Shown here piece after piece: positions 1 to 6,652 of a DNA stretch of 10,393 nt; the first letter of the stretch is position 1, and each line of letters opens with the position of its first letter. A program made the translations under genes and the position numbers. Source of the stretch: an uncultured Clostridium sp. Its GTDB lineage: Bacteria > Bacillota > Clostridia > Lachnospirales > Lachnospiraceae. A model generated the notes under the pieces. It saw only the letters and a list, made by a program, of their open reading frames with translations, had not been told where the DNA came from and did not search any database. The stretch is from assembly GCA_900542035.1 (NCBI GenBank), contig UQMJ01000041.1, forward strand, positions 1 through 10,393, in the 5' to 3' direction.

Positions 1-465
1 TACGTGTTCATTGAGAATATCCAGGGTCAGGATTTGTTCATCCGTTAAAAGGGATCGGTTAAAGGTGCTCAGCTGGGAATCCAGCGCCTGAAGATCCATC
101 AGATTTTCCTGCATATTCGAAACAGAAAATTCTCCAAAGGTACACGGATAATCGGTAATGCCGTATTGAGCCGGATCACTGACACTGTAATGAAGGGTCA
201 GCAGAGACGCAGTCAGGGAATCGCGAAAAGTTTCGTCCATCAAAGCGTCAAATCGGGCCTGTTCGGCAGCAGCCATTTCCTGCTGCGTGTCCGGTAAAGA
301 CGGACTGGGCTTAGTAGCATCGGTTTCGTAATGATCCGAAGTGCTGGGCAAAGGAGTATCCGGACGCTGAATGGAACACCCATTTAGCAAAAGGGTACTG
401 GATACAGCAGCAGCCAGCGCGAATACGGAAAATTTTTGAAGCTTAAAATAAGATAAAAAATTCAT
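1..465 (-). CDS. DUF885-type lipoprotein, N-terminal part (cut by left edge)
   Basis: This is an open reading frame of 155 codons that leaves the window without a stop. It begins at an ATG (465-463) preceded by AGGAGG at 478-473 with 7 nt spacing. Residues 11-29 form a hydrophobic signal segment ending in LLLNGC, a lipobox with Cys30 as the lipidated residue (Asn at -2 is less usual), so the protein should be anchored to the outer face of the membrane. Residues 31-65 are a Pro/Ser/Thr-rich tether. From about residue 70 the pattern FDALMDETF then LHYSVSDPAQYGI (91-103) resembles the N-terminus of clostridial DUF885 proteins, a family related to metallopeptidases. The family's zinc-ligand region would lie in the missing part, so enzymatic activity cannot be judged here. 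The lipoprotein call is firm. The DUF885 call comes from recalled motif similarity and is moderately sure. Confidence 0.8.
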   Translation of the reverse strand, partial: MNFLSYFKLQKFSVFALAAAVSSTLLLNGCSIQRPDTPLPSTSDHYETDATKPSPSLPDTQQEMAAAEQARFDALMDETFRDSLTASLLTLHYSVSDPAQYGITDYPCTFGEFSVSNMQENLMDLQALDSQLSTFNRSLLTDEQILTLDILNEHV

Positions 466-491
466 TCGCTGTCCTCCTGTAAATAATATCC

Positions 492-520
492 ATTATATAT
501 TATATCTCCTATAAATACAA
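492..520 (-). promoter_or_regulatory. Promoter of the lipoprotein gene
   Basis: On the minus strand, TTGTAT (520-515) and TATAAT (497-492) are separated by 17 bp. Transcription would start near 485, about 20 nt before the ATG, leaving just enough leader for the AGGAGG site. A second TATAAT lies at 504-499 but lacks a fitting -35. Confidence 0.55.
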
Positions 521-535
521 TCATTCCGAGAACCC

Positions 536-564
536 TTGACAAAGTTGAGGGAAACAGTTAGACT
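536..564 (+). promoter_or_regulatory. Promoter of the metG T-box leader
   Basis: A perfect -35 TTGACA (536-541) is followed after 17 bp by TAGACT (559-564), a 4/6 match to the -10 consensus. Transcription would start near 571, just ahead of T-box stem I. The promoter is divergent from that of the lipoprotein gene. Confidence 0.7.
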
Positions 565-570
565 TACCAT

Positions 571-874
571 ATATTTGAAAAAGGCAGTGAAGAGAAGAGT
601 ATGCGGCCTGTCCATTTAACAGAGAATCCCTGGCGGCTGAGAGGGGAGAAATGGAAAACCGGCAGAAGATGGTCTTGGAGCTTCGCGGCTGAGTATATCC
701 GGAACAGAATGCAGTATCAGGCGGATCGATTAGGCGGCGACGGGAACACCCGTTATAGTGGAGGACTGTATGGGCAGTCCATAAGGTCTGTTTTGCGAGA
801 AACAGATAAATTAAAGTGGTAACGCGGGATGCTGTCTCGTCTTTAAATGGTAAGTTTAAAGGCGGGATTTTTTT
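571..874 (+). promoter_or_regulatory. Methionine T-box leader of metG
   Basis: This leader reads the charging state of tRNA-Met and lets transcription reach metG when the tRNA is uncharged. The stem I base is GTGAAG (587-592) with CTTCGC (681-686). The conserved AGTA loop-E motif is at 598-601. The candidate specifier is ATG at 669-671, followed by the usual CTTGGAG stretch. Further hairpins are ACGGG/CCCGT (740-753), GGACTG/CAGTCC (763-780) and TCTGTTT/AAACAGA (787-806). The T-box core AAGTGGTAACGCGG (814-827) carries TGGT at 817-820, which pairs with the ACCA end expected for tRNA-Met (discriminator A). The antiterminator pairs AAAG (813-816) with CTTT (841-844), which competes with the terminator listed separately. 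Family identity is very clear from the core motif; methionine specificity is supported by specifier, bulge and downstream gene together. Confidence 0.93.
835..874 (+). terminator. Intrinsic terminator arm of the metG T-box
   Basis: TCTCGTCTTTAAA (835-847) pairs over 13 bp (with G-T pairs) with TTTAAAGGCGGGA (855-867) around a 7-nt loop and is followed by seven T (868-874). The 5' arm contains the CTTT needed by the antiterminator, so the two structures exclude each other. Confidence 0.93.
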
Positions 875-899
875 CGGTTATGAGAAAGGGAGGAAAACG

Positions 900-2885
900 A
901 TGACACAGAAAATCAAAAAACCATATTACATTACAACTGCAATTGCGTATACGTCAGGTAAGCCTCATATCGGCAACACCTATGAGGCAGTTTTAGCAGA
1001 TGCCATTGCCCGTTACAAGAGAGAACAGGGCTACGACGTATTTTTCCAGACTGGTACAGACGAACATGGCCAGAAGATTGAGTTAAAGGCACAGGATGCA
1101 GGCGTAACTCCAAAAGAATTTGTAGACGGAGTTTCTTCTGAGATCCGCAATATCTGGGACATGATGAATACCTCTTATGATAAATTTATCCGTACAACGG
1201 ATGAATACCATGAGGCCCAGGTTCAGAAAATTTTCAAAAAACTGTACGATCAGGGAGATATTTACAAAGGATACTATGAAGGACTTTACTGTACCCCATG
1301 TGAATCGTTCTTTACCGAATCCCAGTTAGTGGACGGCAAATGTCCGGATTGCGGACGGGAAGTCCAGCCGGCAAAAGAAGAAGCGTATTTCTTTAAGATG
1401 AGTAAATATGCCCAGAGATTAATTGACTATATTAATGAGCATCCAGACTTTATCCAGCCGGTATCCCGCAAAAATGAGATGATGAATAACTTCCTTCTTC
1501 CAGGACTTCAGGATCTGTGCGTTTCCAGAACTTCCTTTACCTGGGGCATTCCGGTCAGCTTTGATCCAAAGCACGTAACCTATGTATGGCTGGATGCGCT
1601 GACCAACTATATTACCGGTATTGGCTATGACTGCGACGGAGAAAGCAGCGAACAGTTCAACAAGCTGTGGCCTGCAGACCTGCATCTGATCGGAAAGGAT
1701 ATTATCCGGTTCCATACCATTTACTGGCCAATTTTCCTGATGGCTCTGGATCTTCCGCTGCCTAAGCAGGTATTTGGACATCCATGGCTGCTTCAGGGCG
1801 ACGGCAAGATGAGCAAATCCAAAGGAAACGTTCTTTACGCAGACACCCTGGTAGACTTTTTCGGCGTAGATGCAGTGCGTTACTTTGTTCTTCACGAAAT
1901 GCCATTCGATAACGACGGCGTGATTTCCTGGGAACTGATGGTAGAGCGGTTAAACTCTGACCTGGCAAATATTTTAGGAAATCTGGTAAACCGAACTATT
2001 TCCATGAGCAATAAATATTTCGGCGGTGTGGTAACTTCCACCGGAGTAAAAGAAGAGGTGGACGAAGACTTAAAGGCAGTTGTCTTAGAGGCGGTAAAGA
2101 AAGCAGACGCAAAGATGGAACAGCTGCGGGTTGCAGACGCCATTACCGAGACTTTTGGCATTTTCCGCCGCTGCAACAAATACATTGACGAGACAATGCC
2201 ATGGAGCCTGGCAAAGGATGAAGCAAAGAAGGAACGTCTGGAAGAAGTCCTTTACAACTTAGCAGAAGCCATTACCATTGGCGCATCCTTACTGGCTTCC
2301 TTTATGCCGGATACGTCTGCAAAGATTTTAGCCCAGTTAAATACAGAAAAACGGAGCTTAGAGGAAATGGACAGCTTCGGCAAGTATCCATCCGGCAATA
2401 AAGTAACAGAGAAGCCGGAGATCCTGTTTGCCCGCATGGATCTGAAAGAAGTTATGGAAAAAGTAGAGGCAATGCAGGCAGAAGCTGCAAAAGCAAATGC
2501 CGCAGAAGGCGAAGCAGAAAACAAAGAGCCGGAAGCAGTCATTGATTTAGAGGCAAAGCCGGAAATCACTTATGATGATTTTGCCAAGCTGCAGTTCCAG
2601 GTAGGCGAGATTATCGCCTGCGAAGCAGTAAAGAAGTCCAAAAAACTGCTTTGCAGCCAGGTTAAGGTTGGTTCCCAGGTTCGTCAGATTGTAAGCGGAA
2701 TCAAGGCTCATTACACTCCGGAAGAGATGGTTGGCAAAAAGGTAATGGTTGTTACCAACTTAAAGCCGGCAACTCTGGCAGGAGTGAAATCTGAAGGTAT
2801 GCTGCTGTGCGCAGAAGACGCAGAAGGCAATCTGGCTCTGATGAAGCCGGAGAAGGATATGCCGGCAGGAGCAGAGATCTGCTAA
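900..2885 (+). CDS. metG: Methionyl-tRNA synthetase
   Basis: The gene encodes a 661-residue class I synthetase that attaches methionine to tRNA-Met in the cytoplasm. The class I signature KPHIGN is at residues 21-26, with the last His of HIGH replaced by Asn. A zinc knuckle has C131-x2-C134 and C148-x2-C151. KMSKS is at 303-307, followed by the anticodon-binding helical domain. An Ala/Glu-rich linker at about 515-555 leads to a C-terminal EMAPII/Arc1p-like tRNA-binding domain from Tyr558 to the end, the dimerising form found in many bacteria. The start at 900 is chosen because GGGAGG lies 7 nt upstream and the protein begins at the usual point. Upstream in-frame codons to 816 lie inside the T-box terminator. 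Expression should rise on methionine-tRNA shortage through the T-box. The gene is followed by its own terminator and so appears monocistronic. Confidence 0.98.
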   Translation: MTQKIKKPYYITTAIAYTSGKPHIGNTYEAVLADAIARYKREQGYDVFFQTGTDEHGQKIELKAQDAGVTPKEFVDGVSSEIRNIWDMMNTSYDKFIRTTDEYHEAQVQKIFKKLYDQGDIYKGYYEGLYCTPCESFFTESQLVDGKCPDCGREVQPAKEEAYFFKMSKYAQRLIDYINEHPDFIQPVSRKNEMMNNFLLPGLQDLCVSRTSFTWGIPVSFDPKHVTYVWLDALTNYITGIGYDCDGESSEQFNKLWPADLHLIGKDIIRFHTIYWPIFLMALDLPLPKQVFGHPWLLQGDGKMSKSKGNVLYADTLVDFFGVDAVRYFVLHEMPFDNDGVISWELMVERLNSDLANILGNLVNRTISMSNKYFGGVVTSTGVKEEVDEDLKAVVLEAVKKADAKMEQLRVADAITETFGIFRRCNKYIDETMPWSLAKDEAKKERLEEVLYNLAEAITIGASLLASFMPDTSAKILAQLNTEKRSLEEMDSFGKYPSGNKVTEKPEILFARMDLKEVMEKVEAMQAEAAKANAAEGEAENKEPEAVIDLEAKPEITYDDFAKLQFQVGEIIACEAVKKSKKLLCSQVKVGSQVRQIVSGIKAHYTPEEMVGKKVMVVTNLKPATLAGVKSEGMLLCAEDAEGNLALMKPEKDMPAGAEIC

Positions 2886-2911
2886 AACTAATTGAATAGA
2901 ACATGAACAAC

Positions 2912-2954
2912 GGCGCTGCGCTGTCCTGACTGGGGCAGGCGGCGTCTGTTTTTT
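2912..2954 (+). terminator. Terminator of metG
   Basis: The stem GGCGCTGC plus CTGTCC (2912-2926, with G2920 bulged) pairs with GGGCAG plus GCGGCGTC (2933-2946) around loop TGACTG. A short TG and six T (2949-2954) follow. It lies 26 nt after the metG stop. Confidence 0.88.
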
Positions 2955-2960
2955 GACTCC

Positions 2961-2989
2961 TTGCATTTTTATGGGTTCTGGGGTATAGT
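2961..2989 (+). promoter_or_regulatory. Promoter of tatD-rsmA
   Basis: TTGCAT (2961-2966) and TATAGT (2984-2989) are 17 bp apart, directly after the metG terminator. The start point would be near 2996, giving a leader of about 40 nt that includes AGAGGAG (3018-3024). Confidence 0.65.
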
Positions 2990-3036
2990 AGTGGAAAAAA
3001 CCAGTATGTTCATAAAAAGAGGAGTTTTTTAACAAG

Positions 3037-3807
3037 ATGATATTTGATACGCACGCCCACTATAATGACCAGGCGTTTGAAGAAGACAGAAAAGAGTTAA
3101 TTGAAAGCCTTCCACTCAATGGAATCGGACTGGCAGTAAATGTGGGAGCGGATTTAAAATCCACTTCAGCTTCCATCCAACTGGCAGAAACTTATTCTCA
3201 TATGTATGCGTCTGTTGGAGTCCATCCCAGCGATACCGGAGAATTAAATGAGGAAAATTTTGCATGGCTGAAAAATCAGACCGGACATAAAAAAGTAGTG
3301 GCAGTAGGGGAAATCGGACTGGATTACTACTGGGATGAGCCGGAACGAGACGTTCAGAAAGTATGGTTTGAACGTCAGATGGAGCTTGCCAGAGAGACAA
3401 AGCTTCCGGTTATTATCCACAGCCGCGATGCAGCAAAAGATACCCTGGATATGATGAAAGGCCTTCATGCAGAAGAAATCGGCGGCGTCATCCATTGCTT
3501 TTCCTATGGAATTGAGCTTGCAAGAGAGTTTTTAAACATGGGATTTTACTTGGGAATCGGCGGTGTGCTGACTTTTAAAAATGCAAAAAAACTGAAAGAA
3601 GTGGCAGAATACGCGCCGATAGATCGGATTGTCTTAGAGACCGACTGCCCGTATATGGCGCCGGTACCCAATAGAGGAAAACGCAATTCTTCTCTGAATC
3701 TGCCTTATGTGGCAGAAGAACTGGCGGCAATCAAGGGATTAAGCAGGGAAAAAATAGAAGAGATTACCTTTGAAAACGGTCTGAAGCTGTATCGGATCAA
3801 CAAATAG
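3037..3807 (+). CDS. tatD: TatD family metal-dependent hydrolase
   Basis: This 256-residue TIM-barrel hydrolase belongs to the TatD/YcfH group of cytoplasmic Mg-dependent deoxyribonucleases; the precise substrate in this lineage is not known. The metal ligands are all visible: THAH (His6 and His8), Glu92 in GEIGLDYY, His128 in IIHSRDA, His153 in VIHCFSYG and Asp203 in LETDCPYMAP. The length matches the family. The start ATG has AGAGGAG upstream with about 12 nt spacing, slightly long, but the N-terminal HxH motif fixes the start. The metG-tatD order and the following rsmA are conserved in Firmicutes. Only 1 nt separates its stop from the first possible rsmA start, so the two genes are almost surely co-transcribed. 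Confidence 0.95.
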   Translation: MIFDTHAHYNDQAFEEDRKELIESLPLNGIGLAVNVGADLKSTSASIQLAETYSHMYASVGVHPSDTGELNEENFAWLKNQTGHKKVVAVGEIGLDYYWDEPERDVQKVWFERQMELARETKLPVIIHSRDAAKDTLDMMKGLHAEEIGGVIHCFSYGIELAREFLNMGFYLGIGGVLTFKNAKKLKEVAEYAPIDRIVLETDCPYMAPVPNRGKRNSSLNLPYVAEELAAIKGLSREKIEEITFENGLKLYRINK

Positions 3808-3829
3808 CATGAAGAAAGAAAAGGATGAT

Positions 3830-4702
3830 ATGAAAGAAAAATTAGGAAATCCACAGAAAACCATAGAAGTTATCCAAAAGTACCAGTTTGCGTTTCAAAA
3901 GAAATTCGGACAGAATTTTTTGATTGACGGGCACGTACTGGAAAAAATCATCAATGCTGCAGGGGTCGGAAAAGAGGACATGGTTTTAGAAATTGGACCT
4001 GGTATCGGTACGATGACCCAGTACCTGGCAGAGAATGCGGGAAAAGTCGTGGCAGTCGAAATCGACAAAAATCTGATTCCGATTTTGCAGGAAACCTTGT
4101 CTGGCTATGAAAATGTAACGGTTATCAATGAAGATATTTTAAAAGTTGATATTAAGGCGCTGGCAGAGGAATACAATCAGGGACGCCCGATTAAGGTCGT
4201 TGCCAATCTGCCGTATTACATTACCACGCCGATTATTATGGGATTGTTTGAAAGCGGCGTACCCATTGACAATATTACGGTAATGGTTCAGAAAGAGGTG
4301 GCAGACCGGATGCAGTCTGGACCTGGAACCAAGGATTACGGCGCTTTATCTCTGGCAGTCCAGTATTATGCAAAACCGTATATTGTGGCCAATGTACCGC
4401 CAAACTGCTTTATTCCAAGGCCAAATGTAGGTTCTGCCGTGATTCGCCTGACCAGACATGAAGAGCCGCCGGTCAAGGTAACCGATCCGGCTTTGATGTT
4501 TGAGTTGATTCGGGCTTCCTTTAACCAGAGAAGGAAAACCCTTCAGAATGGCCTGAATAATGCCCAGAATTTAAACTTTACCAAAGAACAGATTGGATCG
4601 GCCATTGAACATATGGGACTGCCTGCAACCGTCAGGGGCGAGGCTCTGACGCTGGAACAGTTTGCAGGACTGGCCAATTATTTTACAGAAACCTGCAGAT
4701 AA
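3830..4702 (+). CDS. rsmA: 16S rRNA dimethyladenosine transferase (KsgA)
   Basis: The enzyme uses S-adenosylmethionine to dimethylate two adjacent adenines near the 3' end of 16S rRNA (A1518 and A1519 in E. coli numbering), a late step in small-subunit maturation. From this start (290 residues) the family motifs are KKFGQNFLID at 24-33, EIGPGIG (SAM motif I) at 54-60, VEID at 76-79, catalytic NLPYY at 126-130, FIPRPNVGSAV at 194-204 and FNQRRKTLQN at 231-240. An upstream ATG at 3809, 1 nt after tatD, would add seven residues. I prefer 3830 because AAGGA (3821-3825) precedes it and because relatives begin close to the LGNP segment; 3809 has no clear Shine-Dalgarno. The gene ends at a terminator shared with nagB. 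In Bacillus an rnmV gene sits between tatD and this gene; it is absent here. Confidence 0.96.
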   Translation: MKEKLGNPQKTIEVIQKYQFAFQKKFGQNFLIDGHVLEKIINAAGVGKEDMVLEIGPGIGTMTQYLAENAGKVVAVEIDKNLIPILQETLSGYENVTVINEDILKVDIKALAEEYNQGRPIKVVANLPYYITTPIIMGLFESGVPIDNITVMVQKEVADRMQSGPGTKDYGALSLAVQYYAKPYIVANVPPNCFIPRPNVGSAVIRLTRHEEPPVKVTDPALMFELIRASFNQRRKTLQNGLNNAQNLNFTKEQIGSAIEHMGLPATVRGEALTLEQFAGLANYFTETCR

Positions 4703-4712
4703 ATGATAATAA

Positions 4713-4737
4713 AAAGACGGTCTGAATGACCGTCTTT
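4713..4737. terminator. Bidirectional terminator between rsmA and nagB
   Basis: A perfect 10-bp stem, AAAGACGGTC (4713-4722) with GACCGTCTTT (4728-4737), surrounds loop TGAAT. The plus strand continues TTTCTT. The minus strand continues with TTTTT and an A/T-rich run, so it can serve both convergent genes. Confidence 0.9.
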
Positions 4738-4747
4738 CTTGCAATCA

Positions 4748-5473
4748 TTAGAATTTAGACATTGCAGCTTCGTCAGCAATCAGGATAACATCCGGATGGA
4801 ACTGAAGAATTGAGGCAGGAACCTGAGGGGTAACTGGGCCGTTTACAACCTGATATAAAATATCCGCCTTGTCAGCGCCGGAAACCAGAATCAGGATTTT
4901 TTTTGCTTTCATAATGGTTCCGCAGCCCATGGTATAAGCCTGTCTCGGAACGTCATCAATGGAAGCGAAGAAACGTTTATTTGCTTCGATGGTCATTTCG
5001 GTTAAATCTACGCAGTGAGTAGTCTGATCGAAGTGGTCGCAAGGCTCGTTAAAGCCGATATGTCCGTCATGTCCCAGTCCTAAAAGCTGTAAATCTACTC
5101 CGCCTAAATCTTCAATGACTTTCTCATAACGGGCGCATTCTGCATCCGCATCGCTGTTGGTGCCATCCGGAATATTGGTGTTGGCAGGATCGATGTTTAC
5201 GTGCTGGAACAGATTGTGGTTCATAAAGTAGTAATAACTCTGGTCATTGTCCTTTGTAAGACCGCGATACTCGTCCAGGTTAGCAGATTTAATCTGAGAA
5301 AAGTCCAGATCGCCGGCATTGTAGGCGGCAACCAGATTTTTGTAAGTACCAATAGGCGTAGAACCGGTAGCAAGACCAAGAACGCTGTCTGGTTTTGCAA
5401 TGATCTGTGCAGCAATGACAGCGGCTGCCTTACGGCTCATTTCTTCGTAGTCTCTTACTTTGTAGATCTTCAT
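4748..5473 (-). CDS. nagB: Glucosamine-6-phosphate deaminase
   Basis: The enzyme converts glucosamine 6-phosphate to fructose 6-phosphate and ammonia, the last step of amino sugar use before glycolysis. The protein has 241 residues, the size of the Bacillus NagB form and shorter than the 266-residue E. coli enzyme, which carries a C-terminal extension involved in allostery. The phosphate-binding stretch GLATGSTP is at residues 33-40. Catalytic residues are Asp67 in NLDEYRGL, and Asp136, His138 and Glu143 in GLGHDGHIGFNEP. The start ATG (5473) has GGAGG at 5487-5483 with 9 nt spacing. No nagA or amino sugar transporter is adjacent, so the gene is probably monocistronic. A 19-bp dyad between promoter and ribosome binding site suggests local repression. 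Confidence 0.97.
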   Translation of the reverse strand: MKIYKVRDYEEMSRKAAAVIAAQIIAKPDSVLGLATGSTPIGTYKNLVAAYNAGDLDFSQIKSANLDEYRGLTKDNDQSYYYFMNHNLFQHVNIDPANTNIPDGTNSDADAECARYEKVIEDLGGVDLQLLGLGHDGHIGFNEPCDHFDQTTHCVDLTEMTIEANKRFFASIDDVPRQAYTMGCGTIMKAKKILILVSGADKADILYQVVNGPVTPQVPASILQFHPDVILIADEAAMSKF

Positions 5474-5502
5474 TTCAAGAAACCTCCATTTTCCATAAAG
5501 TG

Positions 5503-5521
5503 CATTGCAATAATTACAATG
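5503..5521. promoter_or_regulatory. Dyad, candidate operator in nagB leader
   Basis: The 19-bp sequence CATTGCAATAATTACAATG is symmetric about its central base except at one pair of positions. It lies 30 nt upstream of the nagB ATG and just downstream of the predicted start point, where a bound repressor would block transcription. The regulator cannot be named from sequence. Confidence 0.45.
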
Positions 5522-5539
5522 TATTCCAATATCACTTAT

Positions 5540-5568
5540 AGAATATCATTTTCATAGCATAGTTTCAA
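5540..5568 (-). promoter_or_regulatory. Possible nagB promoter
   Basis: On the minus strand TTGAAA (5568-5563) is followed after 17 bp by TATTCT (5545-5540), a 4/6 match. The start would be near 5533, placing the dyad at about +12 to +30. Confidence 0.45.
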
Positions 5569-5604
5569 TGGGTATTTGCATAAACATAGACTAGAGGTGA
5601 TGGT

Positions 5605-6630
5605 ATGTCTAATTATAGGAGACTCATTTCATATATTTATGAATATGAAGGGAAAACAAAAGGGAGAAATGTGGGATTTGCAAAGCTGGAAGCAAGAAGC
5701 GGACAGTGCAAGATCAGCGTGAATGTAAAACGGATTTTTACAAATGGAGATGCAGGAGTTTATCTGCTTTCCCCTACAGGAGAGATTTTGCTGGGAAAAT
5801 TGTTCCTGAGAGGAGGAAACGGGGAATTTAGGACAACGGTGCAGGTGGAAAACGTAGAAAGGAGCAGCTGCGGAATGGATGGCTGTTATGGCCTTTCGAT
5901 TCACGATCCAAACGATGACTGGCGTACTTACCGGACAATCTGGGAAGATGAAGTTACCTGTGCGGCAGAGATTGAATTGTCCAAGGCGGCTCCGGAAGAG
6001 AGACCGGAAGTGATGGAAACTGCAGAGAAAGCAGTAGCAGAGATGGAAGAAGAACTTGCCAGGGAAGAAGGGGCAGACAGAACGCTTTCTGCCGATACCC
6101 AAGATCTTCCAAAAGCTCAGACGATTTCTACAGGAATGGGAGAATGGAAAGGGACTGGGATCGGCAAAGAGGAAGAGCAGCAGCCCTATATCCCCCAGGC
6201 AGGGGATCAGAAGGAACTGGAACAGCTGGATTTAACAGAAGAACCGGAGGAAGATCCAGAACAAATCTGGGATCGCCTTGAAAAAATGTATCCTAAAATT
6301 CCGGCGTTTGACAGCGAACATGGATGCGTCATTCTGTCAATTAAACCTCAGGATATTGGACTTCTTCCAAGAGAAGTGTGGGTATATGGAAATAATAGTT
6401 TCCTTCTTCATGGATATTATAATTACCGGTATCTGATTCTGGCCCGTCTGGAAAATCCCAGGGGAAATCCAAGATACCTCCTTGGCATCCCAGGCCATTA
6501 TTACAGCAATGAAAAGTATATGGCCGATATGTTTGGCTTCCCTCATTTTGTGCTGTCAAAAAAACAGCCGTCCGGAGACGGCCGTTTTGGGTATTGGTAT
6601 ACAGATATCCGGTTTTCTGCATCCCATTAG
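5605..6630 (+). CDS. Conserved hypothetical two-domain protein (possibly DUF6128)
   Basis: I do not know its function. The 341-residue product has no signal peptide or membrane segment and should be cytoplasmic. Residues 1-116 form a compact, aromatic- and glycine-rich domain (YRRLISYIYEYEG; GVYLLSPTGEILLG; CYGLSIHDPNDDWRTY) that looks beta-rich. Residues 117-225 are an acidic, Glu-rich, low-complexity linker. Residues 226-341 form a second domain with unusually dense conserved-looking aromatics, including YGNNSFLLHGYYNYRYL (261-277), LLGIPGHYYSNEKYM (292-306) and FGFPHFVLSKKQPSGDGRFG (310-329). I recall similar proteins across Lachnospiraceae, possibly annotated DUF6128; that name is from memory. 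AGAGGTGA (5593-5600) precedes the ATG by 4 nt. No clear promoter is seen in the short gap to divergent nagB. A terminator-like hairpin lies inside the last 75 nt of the gene. Confidence 0.85.
   Translation: MSNYRRLISYIYEYEGKTKGRNVGFAKLEARSGQCKISVNVKRIFTNGDAGVYLLSPTGEILLGKLFLRGGNGEFRTTVQVENVERSSCGMDGCYGLSIHDPNDDWRTYRTIWEDEVTCAAEIELSKAAPEERPEVMETAEKAVAEMEEELAREEGADRTLSADTQDLPKAQTISTGMGEWKGTGIGKEEEQQPYIPQAGDQKELEQLDLTEEPEEDPEQIWDRLEKMYPKIPAFDSEHGCVILSIKPQDIGLLPREVWVYGNNSFLLHGYYNYRYLILARLENPRGNPRYLLGIPGHYYSNEKYMADMFGFPHFVLSKKQPSGDGRFGYWYTDIRFSASH
6558..6588 (-). terminator. Terminator of the activase gene, inside the convergent coding region
   Basis: Read on the minus strand, GCCGTC (6582-6577) and GACGGC (6572-6567) form a stem with loop TCCG, extended outward past one mismatch by further pairs, and followed by a run of seven T (6564-6558). 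On the plus strand only four T follow (6585-6588) and the stop codon at 6628-6630 is still ahead, so it mainly suits the minus-strand gene. Confidence 0.75.
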
Positions 6631-6652
6631 AACGGCGAATGGAAACGCTGCC

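Noticed and set aside
601..822. Small plus-strand reading frame of 73 codons upstream of metG
   Set aside because: It lies wholly inside the T-box leader, has no ribosome binding site, and its bases are explained by RNA structure.
816..899. 28-codon N-terminal extension of metG
   Set aside because: It spans the T-box core and terminator. The start at 900 has a good ribosome binding site and the normal protein N-terminus.
1419..2569. Several minus-strand open frames of 60-160 codons across metG
   Set aside because: They lie antisense to a certain gene, lack ribosome binding sites and show no recognisable domains.
3809..3829. Upstream start of rsmA at 3809
   Set aside because: No Shine-Dalgarno precedes it and the added residues are not typical of the family, though it cannot be fully excluded.
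5201..5557. Plus-strand open frame of 118 codons opposite nagB
   Set aside because: It is antisense to nagB, whose catalytic motifs are intact, and has no family features of its own.
6561..6588. The hairpin as a plus-strand terminator for the hypothetical gene
   Set aside because: Only four T follow and the stop codon is about 40 nt downstream, so termination there would give an mRNA without a stop.
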